Of a stretch of DNA of 64,000 nucleotides, positions 9,826 through 21,000 are shown one piece after another. The translations under genes were made by a program, and so were the position numbers. The first letter of the stretch is position 1. Each line of letters begins with the position of its first letter. Source of the DNA: Endomicrobiaceae bacterium (GTDB taxonomy: Bacteria; Elusimicrobiota; Endomicrobiia; Endomicrobiales; Endomicrobiaceae); NCBI GenBank assembly GCA_028711215.1, contig JAQTSO010000004.1:38653-102652 (forward strand), in the 5' to 3' direction. The notes under the pieces were generated by a model. It was not told the origin of the DNA. It did not search any database and worked only from the letters and a program-made list of their open reading frames with translations.

Positions 9826-10574
9826 TATACGCTAAATTTTTCCATGTCTTCCTTTGAAATATCAAAATTGGAAAACACATTTTTCACATCATCATATTCT
9901 TCAAGTTCATCCATAAGTTTTATCATATGTTCTGCATCTGTACCTGTAAGTTTTACATATGTTTGGGGAAACATTGATATTTCCGATGTTGAAATCTCAA
10001 TATTCTTACTGCTAAGAGCATTTTTTACAGTTTCCAAATCCTCAGGCTTAGTATAAATCTCATAAACTTCATCTTCAACGGAAAAATCATCCGCACCGCT
10101 TTCAAGAGCAAGTGTCATGACCGTATCTTCATCGGAAGCGGTTTTATTTATTGATATATATCCTTTTCTTGAAAACATCCATCCTACACAACCTGATTCT
10201 CCCATATTACCTGAATGTTTTGTAAACATTTTTCTGATGTCAGCTGATGTTCTGTTTTTATTATCCGTTGTAGTTTCAATAATTAGTGCAACACCTGCCG
10301 GACCGTATCCTTCATATGTTATTTCTTCATACATAACACCCGGAATTTCACCTGTTCCGCGCTGTATGGCTTTTTTTATATTATCCTGCGGCATATTTGC
10401 TTCTCTGGCATCATTCATTGCTTTTCTTAATCTGGCATTATTTTCAGGATTACCGCCGCTTTCTTTTGCCGAAACAACTATTTCTCTGATAATTTTTGTA
10501 AAAACTTTACCTCTTTTTGAATCTGTTGCAGCTTTTTTGTGCTTAATACTGGCCCACTTATTATGACCTGACAT
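9825..10574 (-). CDS. yebC: YebC/PmpR family regulatory protein
   Basis: The full-length 249-residue YebC family protein starts with the diagnostic SGHNKWASIKHKKAATD and has the AMNDAREANMPQDNIKKAI and YEGYGPAGVA motifs. Members act as transcriptional regulators in some bacteria and, in more recent work, as factors that relieve ribosome stalling. It lies between the lipoprotein gene and gmk, not next to ruvC as in many proteobacteria. Confidence 0.96.
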   Translation of the reverse strand: MSGHNKWASIKHKKAATDSKRGKVFTKIIREIVVSAKESGGNPENNARLRKAMNDAREANMPQDNIKKAIQRGTGEIPGVMYEEITYEGYGPAGVALIIETTTDNKNRTSADIRKMFTKHSGNMGESGCVGWMFSRKGYISINKTASDEDTVMTLALESGADDFSVEDEVYEIYTKPEDLETVKNALSSKNIEISTSEISMFPQTYVKLTGTDAEHMIKLMDELEEYDDVKNVFSNFDISKEDMEKFSV

Positions 10575-10585
10575 AACAACACCCC

Positions 10586-11500
10586 TTAATATCTTATTTT
10601 AAAAATTTGTTTTCCTGTACCGTCAAATGCCGTTCTTGAAATTTTTCTGCCGTTACTGTAAACATCTATATACAACGGAACTTCCGAATTATTATTGCTG
10701 TATACTTTTGTGTCCCCGTCTAATTTCCCATTTTTATATTTTTCAATTTTATTTATAGCACCGTCTTCATAATAGGTTCTTGTTTCACCAACCAGTTTGT
10801 CCTGAGAATAGTTGTATTCTTTCATTAATATCCCGTTTGAAAAATATTCTTTACTGTATCCTTCTTTTTTACCCTTGTAATATTCTGTTTCTGTTCTAAC
10901 AGTACCGGTGACAAAAAATTCCTTATATAATCCGTCCAATATACCGTCATAATACTGTGCGGACACTAAAAGTGTATCAGTCGGAGAATATTTTCTCAAT
11001 GTACCGTTTAATAAATTATTTTTGTACCCTGCCTCGCTTTTCTTGTTGCCGTTATCATAATATTCCGTAACTTGGCCTTCCAAATAACCGTTTTTATAAT
11101 TTTTTACATATTCCAGGTTACCGTTCGAATAATATTTTTTATTTAGCCCCTCAAGTTTACCGGCATTATAATTAATTTCTGCTACAAGTTTTTTATCCAT
11201 ATCATACTGTTTAATTAAACCCTTCGGAGTTTCGCCCTCAAACAAAATAACTTTACCGGCTTTATCCAATTTTTCTTTGGCAATAATTTTATCATTAAGA
11301 ACATACTCATATTCTCTGGGAATACCATTTGTCACAAGTACAAGTCTCTTTTCTGTATAAACAGGATTTTCGGATGCAATTTGATCACCCGGTTCTGTTA
11401 CCGATATTGGATACATTTCATTATTAATTTTTTGCGGCGAAGAGCAAGAAATTACTGAAAACATTAAAAACAATATCAGATAGCCAAAAATACATTTCAT
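10586..11500 (-). CDS. Lipoprotein with YwqK/MORN-like repeats
   Basis: The N-terminus is a lipoprotein signal: a hydrophobic stretch ending in the lipobox VISC near residue 19. From about residue 105 to 275 there is a run of roughly seven repeats of 23-24 residues with the pattern YYxNGxLxxxxxYKNGxLxG, as in the YwqK antitoxin-component family and MORN-like beta-hairpin repeats. The function is unknown; the repeats suggest a rigid envelope-anchored scaffold. It overlaps atpC by one base and so is probably translated with the ATP synthase operon. No toxin partner was seen nearby, so the name 'antitoxin' should not be taken literally. Confidence 0.82.
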   Translation of the reverse strand: MKCIFGYLILFLMFSVISCSSPQKINNEMYPISVTEPGDQIASENPVYTEKRLVLVTNGIPREYEYVLNDKIIAKEKLDKAGKVILFEGETPKGLIKQYDMDKKLVAEINYNAGKLEGLNKKYYSNGNLEYVKNYKNGYLEGQVTEYYDNGNKKSEAGYKNNLLNGTLRKYSPTDTLLVSAQYYDGILDGLYKEFFVTGTVRTETEYYKGKKEGYSKEYFSNGILMKEYNYSQDKLVGETRTYYEDGAINKIEKYKNGKLDGDTKVYSNNNSEVPLYIDVYSNGRKISRTAFDGTGKQIFKIRY

Positions 11501-11931
11501 TATTTTGCACCTCTATTTCTATTTTTAATTTTGATTTTATCAAAAAATTTTAATTCCAAAACTGCTTTTTGCAAATCATGTTCGTTAATTGCTGATGTTA
11601 ATTTATCTTTCTTGTTCAATTGCTCTTCAGCATATTCTTTTGCTTTCTGTATTTTTTGTTCATCTAATTCTTCAGACCTTACTGCAAAATCCGCTATTAT
11701 ACTTGCCACATTATTTGAAACTTCTAAAAAACCGCCCATAATGGCAATAAATTTCATTTCTCCTTCATGCTCTATTTCAACCTGCCCACTTGATAATTTT
11801 GTAATTATATCAGCATGATCTGCAAGAATTGTAATAATGCCTGTTTCAGTAGGCAGAGTCATTTGGGATATTTCTCCGCTAAAAACTGACCCTTCAGGTG
11901 ATAGTATATCTAATTTAAACAACTTTGTCAT
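11500..11931 (-). CDS. atpC: ATP synthase F1 epsilon subunit
   Basis: The central-stalk epsilon subunit couples rotation to catalysis and can inhibit ATP hydrolysis. The N-terminal beta sandwich is recognisable from KLDILSPEGSVFSGEISQMTLPT, with GGFLEV near residue 87, followed by a two-helix C-terminal domain. It is 143 residues long and the last ATP synthase gene of the operon, beginning 12 bases after atpD. Confidence 0.96.
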   Translation of the reverse strand: MTKLFKLDILSPEGSVFSGEISQMTLPTETGIITILADHADIITKLSSGQVEIEHEGEMKFIAIMGGFLEVSNNVASIIADFAVRSEELDEQKIQKAKEYAEEQLNKKDKLTSAINEHDLQKAVLELKFFDKIKIKNRNRGAK

Positions 11932-11943
11932 TGTATATTACCC

Positions 11944-13386
<1,443 letters not shown>

Positions 13387-13414
13387 CTACAAAAAAACAT
13401 TTTTTTAAAAAAAT

Positions 13415-14260
13415 CTAACTTATAAGTCCGTTTGCCAAATCCAGTATTTCATTTGTAATTTTTTCCTGTCTTGATTTATTATAAACAGTCGTTAAAAATA
13501 TTGAAATATCTTTTGCATTTTCTTTTGAATTATTCATTGCCTGCATTCTTGCCGCCTGTTCGGATGCATAAGCATTCATTATCATATCGTAAAATTCAAC
13601 TTCAAAATAATACGGCATTAAACTTTCAAAAACGGATTTCGGAGAGGGTTCAAAAATATGAATCCCTTTATCCACAAAACCTTTATCTATTTCAACCGGT
13701 GCCAAAACTGTCGTAATCGGTTGCTGAACCATACGGTTTTTAAAATTTGTATAAACAACTTCGACGCCGCAAATCTTTTTCTGTGCATAATAGGTTTCAA
13801 TAAATTTCAACACATGTGTAAATTCGAAATATTTTGGAAAAGTCGTTCCCATATTAAACGATGCTATAACATTAAACCCGTTTTTTATACAGAAATTCTG
13901 TGCTTTTTTGCCTATGGTAACCACATAGTCATGCTTTGAAACTTTAGAAACAAACTCTAAAAAAAGATTTGCCAGTAATCCTCCGCACAAACCCTTATCC
14001 GGAGATATTATGTAGACCAATTTTTTATCTGTTACGGACTTTAATTTAAAAAATACATGTTCTGCCAGTTCATCACCATGTTTTGTTAAAAGCTTTTGAA
14101 CTACGGTTTTAACTCTTTGTGCATATGGTCTGTTTTTTTCAACGGCACTTTGTGCTTTTTTAATTTTAGATGCAGCAATCATTTCCATAGCTTTTGAAAT
14201 CTGTGCTATGTTATTTGCTGTTTTTATTCTCTTTTTTATTTGTTGTAAACTTTCTGCCAT
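13415..14260 (-). CDS. atpG: ATP synthase F1 gamma subunit
   Basis: The rotating central shaft of F1. The N-terminal helix (QIKKRIKTANNIAQISKAMEMIAASK) and the SPDKGLCGGL motif near residue 93 are typical, as is the C-terminal helix ending QEKITNEILDLANG. Length 281 is normal. It sits between atpA and atpD, separated by about 55 bases on each side. Confidence 0.97.
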   Translation of the reverse strand: MAESLQQIKKRIKTANNIAQISKAMEMIAASKIKKAQSAVEKNRPYAQRVKTVVQKLLTKHGDELAEHVFFKLKSVTDKKLVYIISPDKGLCGGLLANLFLEFVSKVSKHDYVVTIGKKAQNFCIKNGFNVIASFNMGTTFPKYFEFTHVLKFIETYYAQKKICGVEVVYTNFKNRMVQQPITTVLAPVEIDKGFVDKGIHIFEPSPKSVFESLMPYYFEVEFYDMIMNAYASEQAARMQAMNNSKENAKDISIFLTTVYNKSRQEKITNEILDLANGLIS

Positions 14261-14316
14261 TTATTTATCCTAAAGTTAAAAATTTCGGCGCAATGATTTA
14301 CTTTTTTTTACAAAAC

Positions 14317-15831
14317 CTAAACAAGCGTTTTCTTGCATTCATCTATTCTTTTTTTAAGTTCTGACAACGTATCTTCGTCTAATTTTTTATTTTCTGAAAT
14401 TTTTAAAATTAATTCTTTTTGGTTAGTTTTAATAAATTCAATAATTTTATTTTCAATATCCGAAACTTTTTCTATGGGAACATCATCTAAACAACCTGAT
14501 GTTGCCGAGTATATTGCTATAACTTCCGATACTTCGTCATAAGGCCGGTATTGAGGCTGTTTTAATATCTCTGTTAATACTTTACCTCTTAATATTTTCT
14601 TCAGCGTATCATTATCCAGATCAGAACCGAATTGGGCAAAACTTTGCAATTCTCTAAATTGAGATAATTCCAATCTTACAGGACCTGCAAGTTGTTTCAT
14701 CGGTTTTGTCTGGGCAGCACCGCCGACTCTTGATACGGATAAACCTACATTTAATGCAGGTCTGACACCTGAATTAAACAAGTCCGCTTCGAGATATATT
14801 TGACCGTCGGTAATTGATATAACATTTGTCGGAATATATGCAGACACGTCATTTCCCTGGGTTTCAATAATAGGAAGTGCCGTTAATGTTCCTCCGCCGT
14901 TTTTATCTGAAAGTCTCACTGCTCTTTCAAGAAGTCTTGAATGCAAATAAAAAATATCACCGGGATACGCTTCTCTTCCGGCAGGTTTTCTGAGCAAAAG
15001 AGATAACTGTCTGTATGCCCAGGCATGTTTAGTTAAATCGTCATATACAACCAAAACATCTTCGCCTTTTTCAGTAAAATATTCTCCTATTGCACAAGCT
15101 GCAAACGGTGCAATATATTGAAGTGAGGCATTATCCGAGGCAGTTGCCGAAACAACTATCGTATAATCCAATGCACCCTCTTCTTTTAACTTTGCAACTA
15201 TTCTTGCCACATTTGATCTTTTTTGTCCGATTGCACAATAAATACAAATAACTTTTTTTAATCCCAAATCTAATTTCTTTTGATTGATTATGGTATCAAT
15301 TGCAATAGCCGTTTTACCTGTATTTCTGTCTCCGATAATAAGTTCTCTTTGTCCTCTTCCAATCGGAATCATGGCATCAATTGCCTTAATACCTGTTTTT
15401 ATAGGTCTGTCAACAGGGCTTCTTTCAATGATACCTGCCGCTATTTTTTCAAACGGATATAGTTTCCCGTCATCAATTTTCAATTCTTTTTCATCTAAAG
15501 GAAGTCCCAAAGGATCAATAACTCTGCCGATAAGTTTTTCAGATACATTTATACCTAAAATTTTACCGGTTGTAATAATTTTCATACCTCTTGTTACTTC
15601 AATATCTGAAAGTAATACTATATATACGGCATCTTCATCTAAATTTAATACTAATCCTTTTACTTTATTTTCAAATTCAACTTCTTCTCCGTATCCGACA
15701 CTTGAAAGTCCGGTAGCTCTGACGATACCGTCTCCTACAGTATCAACAACTCCATAATTAACAAGCTCCGGATTTATATTTACTGAATTTAGTTTTTCTT
15801 CAATTTGTTTTATAAGCTCTTCTGGTTTCAT
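14317..15831 (-). CDS. atpA: ATP synthase F1 alpha subunit
   Basis: The non-catalytic nucleotide-binding subunit of F1. The P-loop GDRNTGKTA is near residue 170, followed by VYDDLTKHAWAYRQLSLL and the conserved SVSRVGGAAQ near residue 370. Length 504 is normal. It overlaps atpH by four bases (ATGA), so the two are translationally coupled. Confidence 0.98.
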   Translation of the reverse strand: MKPEELIKQIEEKLNSVNINPELVNYGVVDTVGDGIVRATGLSSVGYGEEVEFENKVKGLVLNLDEDAVYIVLLSDIEVTRGMKIITTGKILGINVSEKLIGRVIDPLGLPLDEKELKIDDGKLYPFEKIAAGIIERSPVDRPIKTGIKAIDAMIPIGRGQRELIIGDRNTGKTAIAIDTIINQKKLDLGLKKVICIYCAIGQKRSNVARIVAKLKEEGALDYTIVVSATASDNASLQYIAPFAACAIGEYFTEKGEDVLVVYDDLTKHAWAYRQLSLLLRKPAGREAYPGDIFYLHSRLLERAVRLSDKNGGGTLTALPIIETQGNDVSAYIPTNVISITDGQIYLEADLFNSGVRPALNVGLSVSRVGGAAQTKPMKQLAGPVRLELSQFRELQSFAQFGSDLDNDTLKKILRGKVLTEILKQPQYRPYDEVSEVIAIYSATSGCLDDVPIEKVSDIENKIIEFIKTNQKELILKISENKKLDEDTLSELKKRIDECKKTLV

Positions 15832-16184
15832 AAGTTCTCTCTTATATCTTTCATTATTTTTTCAACCATTGTTGAAACTGTATAGTCCAAAATATAGTCG
15901 CCAAAATTTATTTTTATCCCTGCTCCGATTTCTTCATCTTTTCTTACAAAAATAATATTTTTATCCGGAAACATTTTTTGAAATTTATTTTTTGATGTTT
16001 CTGACAAAACACCTGAATACTGGGCAACAACCGTTGCTTCTCTCCGTGCATTATTGAAATACCTCAGAAAAAGTTTCATGTCTGCTTTTGATAAATTATT
16101 AAGCATCCATTTTGAGACATTTTCCGATATTTCACCGCTTGCAACCACTGAATATGCAAGTTTTTTAATTTGTTCCTTTTTCAT
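15828..16184 (-). CDS. atpH: ATP synthase F1 delta subunit (short)
   Basis: Delta links F1 to the peripheral stalk. The gene lies in the standard position between atpF and atpA. The C-terminal pattern (GAGIKINFGDYILDYTVSTMVEKI) matches the family's conserved GGxxIxxGdxxxDxSvrxrL motif. With 118 residues it is clearly shorter than the usual 175-185, with the N-terminal helical domain reduced. It overlaps atpF by 20 bases. Confidence 0.85.
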   Translation of the reverse strand: MKKEQIKKLAYSVVASGEISENVSKWMLNNLSKADMKLFLRYFNNARREATVVAQYSGVLSETSKNKFQKMFPDKNIIFVRKDEEIGAGIKINFGDYILDYTVSTMVEKIMKDIRENL

Positions 16185-16686
16185 AACCGGTCTTCTCTAT
16201 TTTTTCTATTGCTTTTGACAAAATTGCCGACTTTTCCTGTTCTGTAAAAATTTCAGACAAAACTTTTGAAACAATTTTTTGCGAAATATCAACCGACATT
16301 TTACCTATTTGTTTACTTGCTTTCTCAAATTCTTCCGAAGCTTGTTTCCTTGCATCATCTACAATTCCGAGAGATTGTTTCTTAGCATCATCTATACTTT
16401 TTTGTTTTAAACTTTCAGCAACACTTTTTGTATTTTCCAAAATTTTATCAGCATCTATTTTGGCAACTTTTAAAATTCCGATTTTCTGCGTATCTGCTTC
16501 CTGTAAAGACTTTCTTGCTTTCTCAGCATCATCAAGTCCTTGCTTAATTCTTTGATTTCTTTCATCAAGCATTGACATAATCGGTTTATATAAAAAAACC
16601 TTTAAAATAAAAAAGAGTATAAGAAAATTTAGAATTTGTCCTATAAATAAGCCCGTTTCTAAGCCGAATAAATTTAATATATCCAT
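16165..16686 (-). CDS. atpF: ATP synthase Fo b subunit
   Basis: The peripheral stalk subunit: one N-terminal membrane helix (about residues 8-30) followed by a long charged, alanine- and lysine-rich helix with the typical KPIMSMLDERNQRI start. At 173 residues it has the standard size, and only a single b gene is present, so this is not the b/b' type. Confidence 0.94.
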   Translation of the reverse strand: MDILNLFGLETGLFIGQILNFLILFFILKVFLYKPIMSMLDERNQRIKQGLDDAEKARKSLQEADTQKIGILKVAKIDADKILENTKSVAESLKQKSIDDAKKQSLGIVDDARKQASEEFEKASKQIGKMSVDISQKIVSKVLSEIFTEQEKSAILSKAIEKIEKTGYEKGTN

Positions 16687-16690
16687 AGTT

Positions 16691-16912
<222 letters not shown>

Positions 16913-16925
16913 CTAAAATATATCT

Positions 16926-17693
16926 TTAATGATTCTTGTCTGTCATTATACTCATAAAAACCATTGTCAGCATTGCAAATACTATTGCCTGTATAAGTGC
17001 AACTATTGTTTCCAACATCATAAACGGAACTTTTGCCAATACCTGCCCTGTAACAATAAGAAATGAAGGTAATGGAATTGCTCCTATTATTGAAGTAACC
17101 GTGCCTAATACAATTTCTCCCGCCCAAATATTACCAAACAATCTGAATGAAAAAGAAAGAATTTTTGTAAATTCACCTATAAATTCTAACAATCCGACAA
17201 ATAAAAATATCGGCAACATTTTAAACGATATAAATCTTCCTATATAAGATTTAATACCGGTATATTTTATGGATAATATATGTGTAACAACCAGCGAAAT
17301 TACCGCCAATGCCAATGTAAGATTTAAATCACTTGTTGCTGTTCTCAAAAGCGGAACGCCTTCAAGTTCGGTACTGCCAATCGGATGAAATCTGATAGAT
17401 TCAACTCCCGGCAATAACCCAATGAAATTTGAAATAACTATCATAATAAAAAAAGTTGTAACCCACGGGTAAATATAGCGTGCTCTTTCGCCTGCAATAT
17501 CTTTTGTAGCATTGTAAAAATATTCTATAACCATCTCACACATATTTTGAAATTTTCTGGGATACAAAGCAACAGAAAATCTGAACGCAAAAATAACGGC
17601 TATTATAACCACATCGGTAATAATAGTCATAAGAACTGTGTTTGTTATCGGTACACCAAAAATAGTGGACAAGACATTTGGAGCTATTGTCAT
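16926..17693 (-). CDS. atpB: ATP synthase Fo a subunit
   Basis: The stator subunit forms the proton half-channels. Several membrane helices are visible, and helix 4 carries the essential arginine in SFSFRLFGNIWAGE near residue 182. The N-terminal half has the typical FHPIG and ATSDLNLTLALA motifs. At 255 residues it is normal. It is the first gene of the ATP synthase operon; no atpI is found in front. The transcript probably starts from the promoters in the duplicated region just upstream. Confidence 0.96.
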   Translation of the reverse strand: MTIAPNVLSTIFGVPITNTVLMTIITDVVIIAVIFAFRFSVALYPRKFQNMCEMVIEYFYNATKDIAGERARYIYPWVTTFFIMIVISNFIGLLPGVESIRFHPIGSTELEGVPLLRTATSDLNLTLALAVISLVVTHILSIKYTGIKSYIGRFISFKMLPIFLFVGLLEFIGEFTKILSFSFRLFGNIWAGEIVLGTVTSIIGAIPLPSFLIVTGQVLAKVPFMMLETIVALIQAIVFAMLTMVFMSIMTDKNH

Positions 17694-17735
17694 TGTAATA
17701 TATTCCTAAATGTTTTTTTATTAACAAATAATTTA

Positions 17736-17899
17736 TTGATTCTACTATTATAGCAAATCATTGTCAATAATCGTAATAATTGATTCGTATACGGTATTTT
17801 TATAATTTGATTTTTCTTTTATTTATTGGATTTCAAGAGATTATGGAAAACAATAAAATATCAGTAATACGATACTTCGTTGTATTGTAAACTGGTAGA
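17736..17899 (-). repeat. Tandem duplication, atpB-proximal copy (dnaE tail plus promoter)
   Basis: This segment closely resembles 17907-18039. Read on the minus strand, both copies begin with the sequence CTACCAGTTTACAATACAAC, which is the end of the dnaE reading frame, and end with GTAGAATCAA. This copy contains about 30 extra bases in the middle. It is non-coding: the copied dnaE end would read STSLQYNEV then SYY and stop, without a start. The whole 316-base gap between dnaE and atpB is made of these two copies plus short joints. Confidence 0.85.
17739..17767 (-). promoter_or_regulatory. Probable sigma-70 promoter for the atp operon (proximal)
   Basis: On the minus strand TTGACA (17767-17762) is followed by a 17-base spacer and TAGAAT (17744-17739). 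Transcription would start near 17732, about 39 bases before the atpB ATG. The spacer also contains TGCTATAAT, a second possible -10. Confidence 0.7.
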
Positions 17900-17906
17900 C
17901 CGTTTT

Positions 17907-18039
17907 TTGATTCTACCACTATAGCAAATTATTGTCAACAATCATCGTAATAATTGATTCGTGTATTTTTATAGTTTGATATTAAAAAAACAATAAAACA
18001 TCGGTAATACTACACTTCGTTGTATTGTAAACTGGTAGA
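17907..18039 (-). repeat. Tandem duplication, dnaE-proximal copy
   Basis: This copy includes the real last codons and stop of dnaE and the DNA behind it down to GTAGAATCAA. It differs from the other copy by scattered substitutions and the absence of the central insert, so the duplication is not recent. Confidence 0.85.
17910..17938 (-). promoter_or_regulatory. Duplicated promoter for the atp operon (distal)
   Basis: The duplicated counterpart has TTGACA (17938-17933), again exactly 17 bases, and TAGAAT (17915-17910). Both hexamers are unchanged although the spacer has mutated (TATAAT to TATAGT), which argues that TTGACA-17-TAGAAT is the selected element. A transcript would start near 17903. 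Confidence 0.62.
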
Positions 18040-21000
18040 TTGCTCTCCCAACAAATTCTCAAGTTCTTTCAAACAATCATCGCTATATTTTACACTATAT
18101 TCCGTTTCAATTAAATAATCACCGTTTTGATAATCTTTTATATCTAAGAACACCTTGGATTTTCCCGGATATTTTTTTAGTGTGTCTATTATCTTTTCCG
18201 ACAATTCATCATCTAATAGAATTTCAGAAACATGTATATGCAGACATCCCAAATTTGGGGTATATTTCTTTTTTGCTTCATCAATTGTGTATATTTCTTC
18301 CACAACAATCTGTCTTTTTCCCTGTTTATTTAACAATTTTCCTTTAACGACTATTACATTTTTTTCACTTAAATATTTTTCTAATCTATCAAACGTTTTC
18401 GGGAACATAACACATTCAATGTCTCCGTGCAAGTCTGCAACAACAAAACTGGCAAATTTCTTTTTTTCTTCCTTTGTTACCAACATCCTAATGGAAGTAA
18501 TCATACCGGCAATTCTAATAATTTTAGCCGTAGCTAAATTATTATTTTCCGTCGGCATCGGTATTTTATCAAACCTATACTGTGAAAATGCAATCAGATC
18601 TCTTTTGTATTTATCCAATGGATGACCTGAAACATAAAAATCTAAAACTTCCTTTTCATATTCCAATGATATTGATTCTTCCAATGGTTCTGTCTTTTTC
18701 TGAACTGATGAATTTTTTTTGCTAAATGTTTCTTCCGGTTCAAATAAAAAACCTTGATTTGAATCTAAATTTTTCCTGTTTTTTGTTACTATTGACAGTA
18801 ATTCTTCCATATTTTCAAGTATATCAGCTCTAACCTGTAACTTATCTTTGCCAAAACTATCAAATGCACCTGCTTTTGCAAGAGATTCTATTGTTTTTTT
18901 GCTAACTGTAGCTAAATCAACTTTAGATAAAAAATCGTCAAATGAAGTAAATTTTTTATGTTCTTTTCTGGCATTTGAGATAGCATTTGCCGGACCTTCG
19001 CCGACATTTTTTATGCCTATCAACCCATACCTTATATTTTTCCCTTCTATTGAAAATTTCCCTTCTGAAAATTGAACATCAGGCGGTAAAACTTTTATCC
19101 CGAATTGTTTAGCATCTTCTATATATGAGACAAGTTTTTTTTCTTCTCCTTCTTTTGCTTTTGCTCCGCCTATTTCAGAATTCATCATTGCAGTCATAAA
19201 TTCCAGCGGATAATTTGCTTTTAAAAATGCTGTCTGATATGAAACATAACCATAGGCAGCTGAATGAGACTTATTGAAACCATATCCGCCGAATGTTTCC
19301 ATATTGTCGTAAATTTTATTGGCAATTTGTTCGCTAACTTTATTCTTCTTTGCTCCTTCAATAAATTTCGCTCTCTGTTTTTGAATTTCTTCAGGTTTCT
19401 TTTTTCCCATGGCTTTTCTAAGACCATCCGCTTCACCCGGAGTAAAACCGCCTATAACCATTGCCATTTGCATAACCTGTTCCTGATAAATGATGCAACC
19501 ATAAGTGTTTTTTAATATTGGCTCCTGTGAAGGATGATCATAAGATATGCTTTTTCTTCCGTGCTTGCAATCAACAAAAATATCAGGCATATGTGCATTC
19601 ATTGGTCCGGGTCTGTAAAGAGCTATTAAAGCAATAATATGATCTATGTTTGTCGGTTTTAGTCTCTTGGTTAAACTTTTTATTCCGTCAGATTCTAACT
19701 GAAATACACCATATGTTTTACCTTCTTGCAATAATTGATAAGTCTTTCCATCATCTAAATCTAATTTGCTTATATCAAATTTTTTATTTTTTAGTTGTAT
19801 TAATTTAACTGCTTCATCTATAATTGACAATGTTTTAAGTCCCAAAAAATCAACTTTCAGCAGGCCCAGTTTGGGCAGTGTATTTCCATCGTATTGTGTA
19901 GTTACTATGTCTTTTGAACCTTTTGCAAGAGGAGAAAAACGCCTTATGTCTTCAGGTGCAATAACCATACCGGCAGCATGAACACCTGTATGTCTTTTGA
20001 TTCCTTCAAGTTTGCCCGCAATTTTTATGAGTTCCGCTATTTTTTCATCACCTTTAATAATTTTCTGTAATTCTTCGGAATTTATCTTTGCATCACCGAT
20101 TGAGACTCCGTTAGGAATTGCATTTGCAATTTTTTGTCCTTCAGTCGGAGAAAATCCCATAGCTCTTGCAACGTCCTTAACAACCATTTTGGATTTCATT
20201 GATCCATATGTAATAATCTGGGCACAGTTATTATGTCCGTATTTATTGCGCACGTATTCAATAACTCTGTCTCTGCCAAAATCGGCAAAATCTATATCAA
20301 GATCAGGCATTGATCTTCTGTCCGGATTTAAAAATCTTTCAAAAAGCAAATTATACCTCAACGGGCATATATCTGTTATTCCCAGCACATAAGCAACAAT
20401 TGCACCGGCACCGGAGCCTCTGCCCGGACCTACAGGAATATTATTATCTTTTGCATATTTTATGAAGTCCCATACAATTAAAAAATATGAATCAAAACCC
20501 ATTTTTTTAATAATTTTTAACTCATGCTCCAATCTTTCTAAATGTTCTTTTTTTACTGTGCCATATCTTTTTACCAATCCTTCTCTGCATAATTTTTCTA
20601 AATATGTATCGGGAGTGAAACCTTCGGGAACAGTATAATTAGGAAGCAGCAATTGATCGGTTTTGATATTTAAATCTATTATGTCAGAAATTACTAAAGT
20701 ATTTTTTATAGCCTCAGGAACATATGAAAATGTTTCAATCATTTCTTGCGGTGGTCTGTAATAAAATAAATTTGAGCCGAATCTCATCCTGTCAGGATCA
20801 TTTACTAATTTATTTGTGTTTATGCATAATAGCACATCATGATAATATGCATCTTCTTTTTTTAAATAATGACAATCGTTTGTAGCAACAAGAGGAATCA
20901 TCGTTGTTTTTGAAAGTTCAATCAAAGGTGCAATTATTTTTTTTTGATCTTCAAGGCCGTTATCTTGAATCTCCAGATAAAAATTATCAGAACCAAAAGT

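Noticed and set aside
10117-10566. A 149-codon plus-strand frame opposite yebC
   Set aside because: yebC on the other strand is full length and highly conserved; the plus-strand frame is a shadow.
10586-11500. YwqK-type 'antitoxin' reading as a toxin-antitoxin system
   Set aside because: It has a lipoprotein signal and there is no toxin gene beside it; the antitoxin name in databases refers to repeat similarity only.
17694-18009. A riboswitch or small RNA in the dnaE-atpB gap
   Set aside because: The gap is explained by the two repeat copies and their promoters; I found no conserved riboswitch pattern or strong hairpin.
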